Shown one piece after another: positions 22,940 through 35,729 of a stretch of 64,000 nucleotides of DNA. The DNA comes from Escarpia spicata. Taxonomy: Eukaryota > Annelida > Polychaeta > Sabellida > Siboglinidae. Position numbers and translations under genes: made by a program. The stretch spans positions 27,327,565-27,391,564 of the forward strand of contig OZ023208.1 in NCBI GenBank assembly GCA_963995525.1. Reading direction: 5' to 3'. Numbering within the stretch: the stretch's first letter is position 1; every line of letters starts with the position of its first letter. A model generated the notes under the pieces. The model saw only the letters and a program-made list of their open reading frames with translations, did no database searches and was not told where the DNA came from.

Positions 22940-24180
22940 AACTAACGCTGAGTGATTCGGTTTAAATATTATATCACAAAAATATTAGCCAATAGGTGCC
23001 GCGAATTAAAAGGCGGGGTACGCAAAGGGGAGCATTTCGTCTTTCGAGAGTGGTAGAATGCGATAGTTATAATATTGATATCCAGTCATTTCATTACCAA
23101 CAACATAGATTTGAAGATAAAAGTGGAAACATATTGATTTGTTCACATATGTATTTATTGTAAAAGATGGAAGTTTCTGTACAAATCAACATATTTAAAG
23201 CACCAATGCGCAGCAATGGTTATGTACATAGAATAATACCCCATTCATGGTGCCATACCACTTTCCAAAACAATTTAACAGGTATAAAACAAACTAAAAT
23301 TTATGATATTGGAACAATGTAATTAAGTCTCATCCACAACCCATAAACTTTCATGAAAATGGGATAATTTTGTATAATTTTAAAATTGCATCATGAGCCA
23401 TTTCGAACTGTTTGGTTGTTATTCACACACGTCTAGATGCATGCATGTCTATTAATGCAGATCCTTTTTAAGTGAAACTTGTGTATTTATGTTATTCTTA
23501 ATTTTTCATACTTTACAGTCAAGTGATCTCTCCAGACATGATAGTAATTTATAAGACCCAACTTGTACATTATTGCATTATTTGAACTCTGCCAAATTTA
23601 TTACATTTCTTCTAATAAGTGTCTTAAAGTACTGGATCAGTAGCAATATATGGATAATTCATGTTAGTACATACAGTGTATATGTACAGTTTTTGCATAG
23701 AATTATGGAGCATTGTTGAGATTTAAGTGACACAGTACTGATAGTTTATTTAATTGTTGACTTCTTAATAATGTCATTATTAGCAACATATGAAAGTTTG
23801 TTTTATTTCGATTCTTCTAAATATTTCTTAAAACTACATTTAAACTTGAAGATGCCATATGCGCCATCATTATATTCAATATAAATTGTGTCAATATATT
23901 CAAAAGTCAATTGAGTGATGTTTTGCATTGTGAAGTATCATATTATGTATAATAAATGAGTAAATCAAGGGAGTATAGAGAGAAACAAATTAAGTTCTTA
24001 TATAGTGCAGTATCCAGTCCTCAGGTGATAAAATGCATCGGACATTAGACTATACCGTGTTTTTTAATTACCCTTGTGATAATTCCCCAGAAATTAGCAC
24101 AGGGTTAAAACAGGATGATTATACCAATACAAGAGAGCTATCAGTGTAGCAATACTCTCACCTATTTCCCATCTCCAGTG
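22940..24180. other. No gene seen in 1.2 kb
   Basis: AT-rich DNA without recognisable coding frames, tandem repeats or inverted repeats. Confidence 0.45.
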
Positions 24181-24229
24181 GTGTAGTCCTTGTCAACAAT
24201 ATTTATGAGTACTATCTCCCCAGGTCGTG

Positions 24230-24525
24230 TACTAACTGTCCATACTAGCTCAAGAACCCGTATCAATTTTGTAGACTCGTTACGTTCTGCTTCAATGACT
24301 TTGTACTCAGTTCTTCTTTCGGATCCTCGTTCAAGACGGCATCGTATAACGGTAGCTCGAGGACCCAGTTAACTCCCTTTTCTTAAACCGTAGCAGTTCA
24401 TACGCATTTTTGTGTCTAAACTGCCGATGCATCCTTTCGATTTTGACTTGACTTTGTGGATGGTACGGACTGCTCAAGATGACTTTAGCTTGCAGTCATT
24501 TCATCAGTATCTTCACCGCAGCATG
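24230..24525 (-). pseudogene. Retroelement integrase fragment
   Basis: Minus-strand codons near 24,420-24,480 read SSPYHPQSQVKIERMHRQFRH, matching the (S/T)xxYHPQxxGxxER.N..L motif around the third catalytic acidic residue (the E of IER) of DDE retroviral-type integrases from Gypsy-like elements. The following codons read a possible ELPLYDAVLNEDPKEE after a frameshift. The rest of pol is absent. This is a small, broken relic. Confidence 0.6.
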
Positions 24526-24599
24526 TGTACGAGCAATATAGTTTGACATTTAGTCTGATTCTACAGCCCACACACGAACCGATTATGTGTAGTCAATAT

Positions 24600-25290
24600 T
24601 AATGGCTTTTAGTTGCCAGTTAAAGGGGTTGCCTACACAACTAAGCGAATAACTTAGCAAGTAAAATTGTTGGGGCACATTTACAACATACGACATTAAG
24701 ATGAACTGATTTAGATGAACATATTAGTGGATTGAGATTACCCTTTACTTCATGTTTTGAGATTACCCCTAAATTGATTCAGCTGATCTGTATTCTATTT
24801 TTTGGAGATTACCCTTTCGTTTCTAATAATGTTATACTATCACTCATTAACATTGCATTTTGAGAATTCCCCTAAGCCATCATAACCATCATCATCATCA
24901 CCATCACAGCCACATCGTCAACAACACCCATTCTTTTTACGTTAATTTAACTTTTTTCGACAAAACTGCTTGATTTTATTAGATGACCCCACAATGTGTT
25001 GATATGATCATCTAGTTCAATATTAAATTATCTCTTAATGACACCTTTCAAATTATTCTTTAAATTATTGTTGATATAATCCCTTATTTTTGGTCATATT
25101 TTAAAATATTTGATTTCCCGTTATCTTAGAGATGAACCTTGCAGTTGATTGAGATTGCCCTTAACTTCGTGTTTTGAGATTACCCTTTAATTGCTTCAGC
25201 TGATCCTTATTCGTTTTTATTATTTTAATATTGCCCTTTTGCTTCTAATAATGTTATAGTATCACTCATTAACATTGCATTTTTATATTT
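24600..25290. other. No gene; short dispersed internal similarity
   Basis: Two related stretches (about 24,722-24,880 and 25,140-25,310) share TTGAGATTACCC, GCTTCAGCTGATC-like and TAATAATGTTATA landmarks, so they are a diverged duplicated pair about 420 bp apart. A short CAT run lies at 24,888-24,905. Confidence 0.6.
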
Positions 25291-25374
25291 CCCCTAAGTT
25301 ATTTGAGATGACCCTTTAAATTGGTAAGGATAACACGGGATGACGAGTATGAGGAGGATAAGGCTAAGGATATC

Positions 25375-25785
25375 ATTGTTGTCGTCATGATCATCGTAAT
25401 AATTATTACCGTCATCATCGTCGTTGTCATCATATTCATAATCATCATCATGTTCATCATGAAGATGGCGCCTTCATCTTCCTCCTCCGTATCATCATAA
25501 ACATTTATAATCCACATAATCACCGTCATCCTCACCAATACTTACATCATCAGTATTAACAATACCGTCATCACAATCATCATTATAATCATCATCATTA
25601 CCATCGTTAAAAGCATCATTATCAGCAGAATCATCATCATTAAGATGACCCCTTAATTGTCTTCATCTTCCTCGTCGTCATCATCATAATCATTTATCAT
25701 CCTCATTAACATCGTCTTCATTATCATTACTGACATCAACATCATAACCTCCATCATCGTCGTCATAATTATTTTCATGGTTTTT
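25375..25785. repeat. CAT/ATC-rich degenerate trinucleotide tract
   Basis: About 400 bp of impure ATC/CAT/GTC units; open frames through it (for example Met/Thr/Ile-rich ones) are artefacts of the repeat. Confidence 0.85.
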
Positions 25786-25937
25786 ATTACATAACTGGTC
25801 GTTATTACATTACTGGTCGATTATTACATTACTCGTAGTTGTTATTATATTACTGGTCATTATTACATTACAGGTAGTTGTTATGACATTACTGGTCGTT
25901 ATTACATTACTGGTTGATTATTTTATTACTGGTTGTA
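25786..25937. repeat. ~18-21-bp minisatellite
   Basis: About seven variants of TTATTACATTACTGGTCG, with a longer form that adds TAGTTG or ATT. Confidence 0.9.
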
Positions 25938-26574
25938 ACAAGCGTGCAAGATCTGGTTAGATAACTCTTCAAGTTATCTAACCAGATAACTTGCTCTCCG
26001 TTTAACGTTTGTATGAGAGCCTTTGCAACAATCAGTGAAGCTTGTTGTTCTAGACCGTCATCTGTTGGGTCCACCGTACTTTCCAAGAGCAGTGCAACAG
26101 CAGCTTCGCTAGGTTTCTTCATGTTTCCGTAAATGTTTACAACATTTAAAAACACTGGGTGCATCCTTTTTTGCAATGCCATCCAAGAGCTGATTTTCTG
26201 AACGGACGGTTCCAGCAACCGAGTCAACACCCACACGTGGTTACTCCGCCGTGCTGTTGATGCTGCATCTGCAAGAGGTCCAGATAAATCAACTGGTTTG
26301 ACTGTAGGTGGGTCTTCTCTTTACCCAAAGCTGTACATTGGAAGCAATTTCTCGGATAGCTGGATTGGTGGCTCCTTGTCTGTTTTAGCAACAGCAAAAG
26401 ATGTCTGGTACGGGTTTGCACTTCAACAACTTTGGCTGGAGAATGATGCCATTGACACGACGTGACATTGTCAGTCGAGCGCCAAACTGTTGGGAGGGAA
26501 TTACGTACATTCGAAGGAAGCAGAACGTAATCAATGTCAACACTTGATAGTTTATCAGTGCACAGCGCTGTCAC
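25938..26574 (-). CDS. Unrecognised frames, possibly relic of a coding region
   Basis: Two overlapping minus-strand frames (116 codons from 26,574 and 109 codons from 26,236) have ordinary amino-acid composition, unlike the surrounding low-complexity DNA. The second contains a helical-looking stretch (QASLIVAKALIQTLNGEQ). I recognise no domain and see no convincing splice sites. It could be a gag-like or transposase relic or chance. Low confidence. Confidence 0.25.
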
Positions 26575-26599
26575 AATTACTTTCAGAGCTAAATAAGAG

Positions 26600-27530
26600 T
26601 ACCCGTGCCAGAGAGGCTTCGGGATTTTGATTACCTAAATCTTACCTGTGAAAGTTGTGATAATTCACAGAAGTAGGATTTGCTTAAATGTCTTCACAGC
26701 ACCAACACTTACAACAGTGATAACACCCTGGGTTATTGATAATGCCAATTTGTTAACGCGAGCAGAACCGCCGTCACTGGCACCGCGGAAGACCCGAAGA
26801 AATGTATGTAGAGATGGCAGTAACAACAGCAGCAGCATCAGTTTGTCAGTTCGAAATACCATTATTACTTCTGCCTCAAGTTAATTCGAGGCATTCTCTA
26901 TGGGTTTTACATACAAGATTTCTTGGAAAATATTTTAGTTAACTAGAAGTTCCGCTTAGTTACCTAGAATAACAGCGGGACCAAGCACGTACTAATTGCC
27001 GATCATATAAGGTGATTTACATATTTTATTGACTGCATACAAAAATTATATTCGAAGGCAGAAGTTTAAACCTAACATTTATAGGTTAATGGTTGGCACG
27101 GCTTCTGAAGTAGTTATTAGGGTAATAAACCGTATGCATAATTTATTTGTTCTGTATCTGACATCATATGTTCCCATTCAAACGTGTCGCTGACGTCATA
27201 AGTTTTTCAGACATGTATAACATGAAGGGTTTCTTGCTTGTAAACACGCGAACACGGTCGATCAAAAATGCGCTTGTTTTAGACTTGTCAGCCGCGAATT
27301 TAATTAGGGGCGTGAATGAAATACTAAATATTACTGTTTTCAACATTATGTCTGCATGTATATTCTGGAAATATGGATGATTTTGCCGACTGATTCCAAT
27401 GGTAACCCACTTTCGACATTTTGAGGGTATGCCGGCTAATTAAACTCTGCCGCCGAACGGAGCCTTGTGAAAAGCGCCTGGGTTTGGCGTACCGCATCAC
27501 TTATATTCTTTAGAAAAATACAAAATCAAC
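26600..27530. other. No gene seen
   Basis: Short frames only; nothing recognisable on either strand. Confidence 0.4.
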
Positions 27531-27536
27531 TTATTA

Positions 27537-27800
27537 ACCATTGCGTTACAGAAAACAATAATTGTGTACATTGAATACACACAACATAACACACACGTTT
27601 CGTGGACGCAATATGGTCGAACCTCATTTTACGGTCACCTCTGTAATTATGGTCATCCTGTGACGGTCCAAAAGTAGTTCCATAACAGTGATGTAGAGGA
27701 AATTAATCCCACTATTACCTCTCATGTCAGGCCACTTTGGTCCAATCATGAGGGTGAAAGTGTATAATTGTGATTGGCCCGAGTGACCGACTCACACTAA
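27537..27800 (+). repeat. Dispersed repeat, copy A
   Basis: Matches 46,006-46,262 in the same orientation from AACCATTGCGTT through ACACACGTTTCG and GGTCGAACCTCA to TATAATTGTGATTGGCCCG. Class unknown. Confidence 0.9.
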
Positions 27801-28385
27801 ATACGGGCTGTCTTCCTGTTGTTTTCACACTTTGCTACTGCCAGTTATCAGTATTACAAACATGCCCGCAAAGCACTGAAAGTTGGTAAATTGGCAGTAA
27901 TGTCTGCGCGCACAATACATAACGGAAGGGGATGCGGAAGTAATTTGAACATGGGCGCGCAGGCGGGACAGGAAGAGAAGCGGTAATGCTTTGCGCGTTT
28001 TCATTCGTGTGTCCGTCCACATTTTTTAACTAACCGTGCGTGCAGTTAAGAAATATAAACAATAATTATATTAGTTGGTCACGGTTACAGTGACAATTAT
28101 TTTCTATGCACACTCTCACTATACACATTATGAATAAGTCGTTTCGCCACATGTTACATCTATTGGCAGTGAATAGTAAATAAATCGTAATGTTTTTCGA
28201 AGTGTGGGCATTTGAATGAATTCCAGTGGTTTAAAATTTACAGAGATTTTGCAGTAATGACAGTTGGTGGTAGTCTGTCTTGCATTGCATAATTCCATAA
28301 CGTAGGCGTATTTTAGAGTAGCACGGTTATAATCAGCTGTCAAAACACACAGGCTGTAATCTTGTTGTTTATTTTCCTGTGATTT

Positions 28386-28661
28386 TAGGTTCACACCCAA
28401 GGCCAGTATCGTCTTTGTGTACAGCATGGATCAAGGGAAGCACAGTTATGTTGTTGTTGTTTGTGTGTTTGTGTGTTTGTGTGTTTGTGTGTTTGTGTGT
28501 TTGTGTGTTTGTGTGTTTGTGTGTTTGTGTGTTTGTGTGTTTGTGTGTTTGTGTGTTTGTGTGTTTGTTTGTTTATGTGTGATTTTACAGTCGCACCCGA
28601 GGCTAAGACCAAGTGGATTGAGTGCTATCGCCTTTGAGTACAGCATGTATCAGGCTCACCT
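28386..28661 (+). repeat. Duplicated exon-like block flanking an 8-bp microsatellite
   Basis: Left block (GATTTTAGGTTCACACCC... GTACAGCATGGATCA, 28,381-28,434) and right block (GATTTTACAGTCGCACCC... GTACAGCATGTATCA, 28,581-28,652) are copies; between them is TTTGTGTG repeated about 14 times (28,455-28,571). The right block is framed by an acceptor (TTTTACAG at 28,590) and a donor (GTAAGT at 28,662) and is open in one frame (SHPRLRPSGLSAIAFEYS). It may be an upstream exon of the SGNH gene, or a tandemly copied exon remnant. Confidence 0.6.
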
Positions 28662-28964
28662 GTAAGTGGATATTATGCGTCTATCTGTCATCATCTAGCC
28701 CTTGCGTAGGACTAGGCTAACACCTCTGTAGTCTAGTTAGATTACTACATGTACGATTGCATTTAAGCCAACTGCATGGTCATTTTCAAGGCTTTAGTAA
28801 CACACGACAGTGAGTGTGTTTTGATTTTGCTACAAGACCATGCATTGGTGGTTCCATGAAGTAGGTGTGGCCTTAATCTCTGGTTCCATCTGTATAAATA
28901 ATCATTGTTTGTAACGGTGTGTCACAATTCTGCTTATTCATTTGGTTGACATACTTGTTTTGGC

Positions 28965-29018
28965 TCGCTCGCTGTTCGCTGCTCGCTGCTCGCTGCTCGC
29001 TGCCCGCTGCTCGCTTTG
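28965..29018 (+). repeat. GCTCGCT heptanucleotide repeat
   Basis: About seven imperfect copies of GCTCGCT/GCTCGCTGCTCGCT just upstream of the first SGNH exon. Confidence 0.9.
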
Positions 29019-29081
29019 GATACGTTGATAACTTTTGCTTGGCCTACTCAATTGTGAACTACTGTGGGTATTGGATTGCAG

Positions 29082-30289
29082 ATCTGCAACATGTCCTACT
29101 TGATGGCAGTGTTCTCCGACTCCATCTTTAAATACCTGCCCCAGAGTGTCAGCAATGTTGACTTTGATCTGCATTGCAGACGTGGTGGTCACGTCAACGA
29201 CATTCGCCAGGATAAGATTTACTTCAGCTTAGATATGCATGTACAGTCAAAAAGCATTTACTTACTTAGCTTTACTTAGGTTGTTTCTGGCCGTAGGCGG
29301 TGGCCTCGGTGGTCAGATCTACGTTTTTTCTGTAAAAGTTCTTCGGCTTCCTGGCAAGGCGGCTTTGTAGTTGTAGAGACATTTCAATGATTTGTATAAC
29401 ATTATTTACATATTTAATTCATGTTGGACTATTTCTCATATAACCTGCTGCTTGTGTCCAAACTATAAAATGTAACATAGTGAATGTAAATTTATATAAT
29501 AATTTCACAATTCATGGTGCGAGCTATGTCCACAGCTCTGTATCGGTTTTTTTGATTGGCAAAATGTACTATTAATGGTTTGTTTGGTTAACTTTTTTAA
29601 TGTTGGCTGTTGTATAATAAATAGCTGACTTAACATATACTTTCAGTGCTTGCTGAGACAGACGCGTTGAACGTCGATGCCGTAATTCGACATGTTGGTA
29701 CCAACCACCAGAGTATATGTGCCGACATTGGCCGTCTGGACCAGGGACTGGAGCGTCACCGACGACTGATCCGAGAGACACAAGAGATGTACCCCGGAGT
29801 GTACTCCCCCGCTATGATGAGTGAGTACCAGTAATATAGTAATGTTATACAACATTTTAGTTTAGCAACAATGTTCACAAAGCTGTATTGATCTATTCTA
29901 ATTGAAGTAGAGAGAAACATTTGTTGACCATGTTCTGAATAATAAAATTGTGCTCAATTACTATTAATACATTTGAATGGCAGTAAAATGTAGTGATACT
30001 GCAACCATTGTTGAAATAGTAAGCTTCCGTATTCACACAGGTGTTACATATTTATATTGTTTGAGTACCAATACAATATAGATACACATTTTTTTCTTTG
30101 CACAGTGACGACCTGTATGAGACTGGCCTCTTGTGGAACCTGCGGCTGCACCAGATGACTGCACAGATCCCTGGCGTGTGTTTCTGGGATTGCACCCTCT
30201 CCCAACCCAGACACTTCAGCGTGGACGGCATCCATCCGTCCCTGCCGCGTTCTGCAGATGTTGTCATCTGACAGACGAGGCCAGCTCAT
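29082..30289 (+). CDS. SGNH hydrolase-like gene in three exons (donor of intron 1 damaged)
   Basis: Predicted exons are 29,082-29,211, 29,647-29,830 and 30,106-30,289. Exon 1 (acceptor TTGGATTGCAG) carries block I, SDSIFKYLP, with the catalytic Ser, then CRRGGHVNDIR. Exon 2 (acceptor ACTTTCAG) carries block III, VIRHVGTNH. Exon 3 (acceptor CTTTGCACAG) carries block V, DGIHPS, with the Asp-His pair, and stops at 30,269-30,271; a GTAAGT donor follows at 30,290. Phases agree if exon 1 ends in phase 1 and exon 2 uses the donor CCA/GTAATA (phase 2). The stronger donor GTGAGT at 29,821 would shift exon 3 into a stop. Intron 1 begins ATAAG where GTAAG is expected, so splicing may be lost. No signal peptide is visible. 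Related single-domain proteins occur as host genes and as retroelement ORF1 parts; introns favour a host gene or its pseudogene. Confidence 0.6.
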
Positions 30290-30311
30290 GTAAGTACAAA
30301 TAACAGTACGT

Positions 30312-31002
30312 TTGTTTCTAGAGAGGAAAGCACTTGGACTTATATCATCGGCTTTAGATCAGAAAAAGTGTAATATTTTAGTTTTTATTGATTTGAAAAA
30401 AGCATTCGACACAATAGACCATAAACTGCTTACTTACTTGATAGACTACAGTACGTTAGTATTGATGACTATAACTCTGAGTACCGCAACATCGGGTTAC
30501 AATCGACTCTGGACTAACAATGTCGTCACACGTGTCACGGATGTGCAAGTCAGCGTACTACCACCTCTACCCAATTTCAAAAATAAGACATTGTCTTACT
30601 ACTGATGCGTGTAAGAAACTAGTCCACGCCCTGGTGACATCGCGGCTGGACTACAGTGACGCGGTCCTGTACGGCATCACCAAGGCACTTATGAACAAGT
30701 TGCAGATGGTACAGAACTCGCCGGCAAGACTTATCTCAAGACACCGAAAGCACCAGCACATAACAACTGTGCTGGTCGAACTGCACTGGCTTCCAGTTCG
30801 CTGGCGTATCCAGTACAAACTGCCGGTCCTTGTTTTCACGGCTTTACATGGTCTTGCTCCAGTGTATATCCAAGATCTTATAACACCGTATACGCCCACC
30901 CGCAACCTCCGATCTGCTGATCTACATTTGCCTGTAGTCCCCCGCTACAACTTAGAGGGCTACGGCAGACGATTTTCTATTTCGGTAGTCGCAAACGATT
31001 AG
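30312..31002 (+). pseudogene. CR1/L2-like LINE RT fragment with internal deletion
   Basis: Begins in RT motif A (LVFIDLKKAFDTIDHKLL, about 30,375-30,430), then jumps, with the whole of motifs B-E missing, to the C-terminal region from about 30,545: CKSAYYHLYPISKIRH, HALVTSRLDYSDAVLYG, RLISRHRKHQHITTVL, LHWLPVRWRIQYKL, ALHGLAPVYI, PYTPTRNLRSADL. The LHWLPV...R..YK pattern is typical of CR1/L2 LINEs. It ends abruptly at about 31,000 where the left copy of the segmental duplication starts. Confidence 0.85.
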
Positions 31003-31496
31003 CACCCATTCTTAGCCGACCTCGTCTAAAGTAGGTGCACGAATGCAGGCGCATACCGTCTTGGTGCGTGTCCTATTACACGTGTGTGCGCATGCTTATA
31101 TTTAGTGTGTTTCTATAATGTCATCTTCGAGAGCTTTTGATTACAGGACTGCGCCATTGCTGATATGGTTGACTAGGCGAATAGGCTTACTAAGTAGCTT
31201 CATGTCGCATACAATTCTGAACCTTATCAATGGAGTCCGTGTAGTTTGACATTAATGTGACTACTATTATAGATGTAGTTTACGCGATATGTTTCGGCAG
31301 GTGTTTTCTTCCTACAGACCGGATGTCATCGTGACGTCGACCCGTCATTAAACGTCATTAGTTGGTGTGTTCATGCTCGCGTCGCCAGAGACGACAAGAC
31401 GTGCAGGAGAGCCGCATAAGCTTTAGACAACGTATACACTAGGTAGGAGATGATCATGGACACGTACGCATCACCATAGGCTTATATTTAAAGAGA

Positions 31497-31740
31497 GTGA
31501 GAGGGAGGGAGGGAGGGAGGGAGGGAGGGAGGGAGGGAGGGAGGGAGGGAGGGAGGGAGGGAGGGAGGGAGGGAGGGAGGGAGGGATAGTTGGAAAGGGG
31601 AATGAAGGGAAAGAGGGGAGAGAAGGAGAGAGAGAGGGGAGGGAGAAAGGGGGAGGGAGGGAGGGAGGAAGTGAGAGAGGGAGAAGAGAGAGAGAGAGAA
31701 AGAGAAAGTGAAAGACATGCAAACAGAGAGATAGAGAGAC
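31497..31740 (+). repeat. GGGA tetranucleotide run and purine-rich tract
   Basis: GGGA repeated about 20 times (31,500-31,586), then degenerate GA/GGGA to 31,740; the + strand is almost all purine. Confidence 0.97.
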
Positions 31741-31755
31741 AGACAATATATGCAT

Positions 31756-31992
<237 letters not shown>

Positions 31993-33179
31993 ACCTGTTT
32001 TAGAATATGCATGCCCTGTACGGCACAATAACTTGCCACAATATTGATCTGACAATATTGAAATGATACAGAAAAGAGCATTAAAGTGTATGTTTCCTGG
32101 AATAAGTTACGCTGAGATACTCGGGTATGTTAAATTGGACACATTGAAAGCAAGACGGAACTGCTTTGTAATTTCTACATGAGATTGATAGACATATGTA
32201 AAATAACTGAAGTAAGCGTATTTCTTTAGTCGTCGGATATATTATAAATTTCTTTTCCACAAAACCATTTTCAAGCAGAGCTGTTCTTTTAAAACGAGCA
32301 TATATGCCAAATTAGATTGCAATCCACACAATAGATTTATTTATTAGTCACCCTACGGCTTTTCGCGCAGGTTTCCTGTAAAGTTATTTTTGAGCATATC
32401 TGTTTTTATTAGTTGACATTTTGTCTTAAATATCAATGACTGTTAAATAAGTCATTGGTTGTATTTCAAAATAGACCTTTACACGCATATTATTCTATCA
32501 CAAAAGGATGGGCTTTTAGGAGAATGATTTTCACCTTGCCGTACTTTGAGTAATTCCTCTGTTGCTAGAAGTTGGTGATATTTACTGTAACATTTAATTA
32601 ACGTTTCGTTACGCCTTCATCAATCAGATTTGCCTCGCCTGACGTGCGCCGCGCTTTGATCACGAGGCAGGTATTTTCTGAGAGAATTGTTCGCGAGCGT
32701 TGTTTCCGAAACACCAAACAACACGGCTCTGTTGATGGAGCCGTAACCACACCCGATACAAACATCGTCGATCTTTCCGCATCATTGCTGCAATGATATG
32801 CTCAGTGGTTCTCGTCGTAAAGGCAATTATTAATTGAGCAATTTTTGACGTTTAGTACTACCCATGGGTTCATATGCAATCAACAGAAACGCGTGGTCGG
32901 TCGTCACACTCGAACCTACATTGTTATTTAGCTGGGAATTTGTTGTATATGATTATTAATGTATTGTTGAATGGAATCGAATAGAGCAGATCGTTAAAAT
33001 ACTAAATTGCAGGCTATTATGTACGCCGGAGAGTCCATCAGTCTAGAACTGTAATTAATTATTAATTTAATAAATTTTCCAGAGGCGCTATACGTAACGC
33101 AGGCGATGTGTTTTGCTTTGCAAGCTACATTCTTACCAATTCGGAACACTGAACATTATAGAACCCCTGGCATTATAAA

Positions 33180-35220
33180 GTTGTTTTTCTAAGAGACTGA
33201 AAGATGCGATGGTGGCAGCGGGCAAATACGTTCTGTGATTCCAGACCTCTCTGGAGGAGTCTTCGATCATTGATTACACGTGGGGACTGATTGCGGAGAG
33301 GAAACTCCTGCAACAGAAACGACAAAATGAGTCCTGCAGCACAGCTTCCTACCGGGCCTATAGTAAGAAGGACAGAGACGCGAAGCGCAGTGCACAAAAG
33401 GACAAACGCGAATTGTTTGACAAACAGGCACAGGAGGCAGAGAACGCAGCTGCCCGAAATGACACGAGACAGGTCTACCGCATTGCCAAGAAAATCACTG
33501 GCAACACAAAGGCAAGGTATGGACCAATCAAAGCCAAAGATGGATCTCTACTATCGAAAGGAGAGGACAAACTAGAGAGATGGGCAGAAAACTAGGTTCT
33601 CAATAGAGCTGCACCTGACACACCAGCACATACTGGCAACCCTCAGACCATGGTCCCAATAAACACAGAGGAGTTCTCGGAGGATGAATTGAGGAAGGCC
33701 ATTGCGACTCTCAAAAGAAACAAGTCACCTGGCATGGACGGAATCACAACTGAAATGATCAAAGCGAGTGGTGAAACAATTGTACAATGGATGTGCGGAT
33801 ATGCAACCAGATCTGGGAAGACTGGAAAGATGGTGCTGTTGTATGTATCCCCAAGAAAGGAAACCTAACTGAATGCGACAGCTGGAGAGTTGTGATACTG
33901 CTGTCAATACCAGGGAAAGTGTACTGCCAGATGATACTGAACCGAATGCGGGATGTGGTAGATGGCGAACTACCGAAAGGAGAGGACAAACTAGAGAAAT
34001 GGGAAGAACATTTCAGAGAGGATGTGGTAGACGACGACCTGCGTGAGGAATAAGCAGGCTTTAGGTCCAAACGCTAAGATATTCACACTCAGACGCATTA
34101 TTGAGAAATGTTAAGAGTACTAGTTACCCTTCGCAATCAGTTTCACAGATTTCACTAAAGCTTTTGACAGCATCCACAGATCCACCATGTGGACAATATT
34201 AACTACGTATGGAATCCCACAAAAGATTTTATTAGCAATCGAGAAGATATTTGAAAACTCGAGATATTATGTAAAAACAAAAGATGGCTACATCGACTGG
34301 TTCCATGTGATGACTGGTGTCAGCCAAGTCTGCATTCCCCCCCCCCCCCACAACTCTCTTTTCCGTGGCCATCGACTTGATCATGCGGCTAGCAACGACA
34401 GGCAATGAAGAGATTGTGTGGGTTAAGGAGGAGCGTTTATCAGACCTGGACCTGGTCTGATGCCATTGCTGCCCTCTCAGAAACCACCCAGGGCCTACAA
34501 CGTCTCGTGGAATCAGTCAGTAGATACGCTGATGGCTCGGGACTTGTCATTAGTGAAAATAATACAAAAACATACTGACAGGGGAGCATCAACCACCGAC
34601 AGAAGCAGAGAAAAAGTAGAACCAGTAGAAAACTCTTCACCTACCTTGGTAGGTCCATCAACAACCAAGGAATCATCGATCATGAACTAAACTGCAGAGT
34701 GGGGGAAGCGTCAGCAGCTTAAAACAAGGTGAGGAAAATTTGGAACAACACGAAATTAACCTTGAAATCTATACTCCGCTTTTATAACTCAAACGTGATA
34801 CCAACCCTTCTATATGGATGTGAAACATGGCAGCTAAAAACAAGCCAAGAAAACCGCATTGATACGTTCGACAACAAATGCCTGCGAAAGATCTTGGGCA
34901 TACACTTGAGAGAACATATATGTCCGGATATAGATCGCATCATCTACTATCTGCAAAAGACGAATGAGGTGGCTTGACCATGTCACAAGGCTCCCACCTA
35001 CTAGACATGCCCAACAAGCGCTATGGTGGGTACCAGCTGGCCAGAGAAAGAGGGGACGAGCAAGAATGAACTGGCGCTAAACAAACGACTGCAACCTACT
35101 GCTGGTCAACAAAAGTTGGAGCGACGTCAGAACAATAGCAAGCGACGTGACTTTTGACTTTGACTGCCTCATGCGTCTCTAGACGCGAGAGCCGCTAAGT
35201 CTAAGTAAATCTTTTCTAAG
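33180..35220 (+). pseudogene. RTE-like LINE remnant (left duplication copy)
   Basis: The linker region reads KDKRELFDKQAQEAENAAARNDTRQ... RIAKKITGNTKARYGPIKAKDGSLLSKGEDKLERW (33,400-33,590). The RT start is DELRKAIATLKRNKSPGMDGITTEMIKASG (33,680-33,775), then GAVVCIPKKGNLTECDSW (33,813-33,885), LLSIPGKVYCQMILNRMRDV, FTDFTKAFDS (34,150 region) and the thumb PTLLYGCETWQLKTSQ...CLRKILGI (34,800-34,900); the 3' end LLLVNKSWSDVRTIAS is near 35,100. Many frameshifts. A 69-bp in-frame insertion at 33,969-34,037 copies the SKGEDKLERW coding stretch from about 400 bp upstream. Confidence 0.85.
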
Positions 35221-35729
35221 AGACGCAATCAGCTAATTAACACTTAATAGCCTGTTTGATTAATCTGCCGTCACATGAAAACAGGAAGCCTACCTGTCAA
35301 CGACGCAATAACAGGCCCTGGTTCCCAACGATACCACATGTTATGCTGTAAATACGAAACCAAATTCGAACTCCTATTGTCCCACTCATCCTTGCAAGTC
35401 AGAGGTGGTGACTACGTACTGAGACTGATGTAACCAGCAGGGATGGTAATAATAAAAATAATAAGAAGAAGAACACTTTTAGAGCGCCATGGTTCCAGGT
35501 AACCCTGTTCATAGATGCTGACACAAAGTTAATTAAAAGAGTCAAGATTATAAACCATAAAAAATAGCACTAAAATCCAAGAATATAACAACATAACAAC
35601 AGTCCAATAGACCAGTAGCTCAACCACAACACCTGGCAATGTCCCCCTAAAATGATTTCTTTGCAATTTGTTGATTAGTCCATATCATCTTGTAACAAAA
35701 TCAACTGGGTGTGGACTTCACACCCGCTG

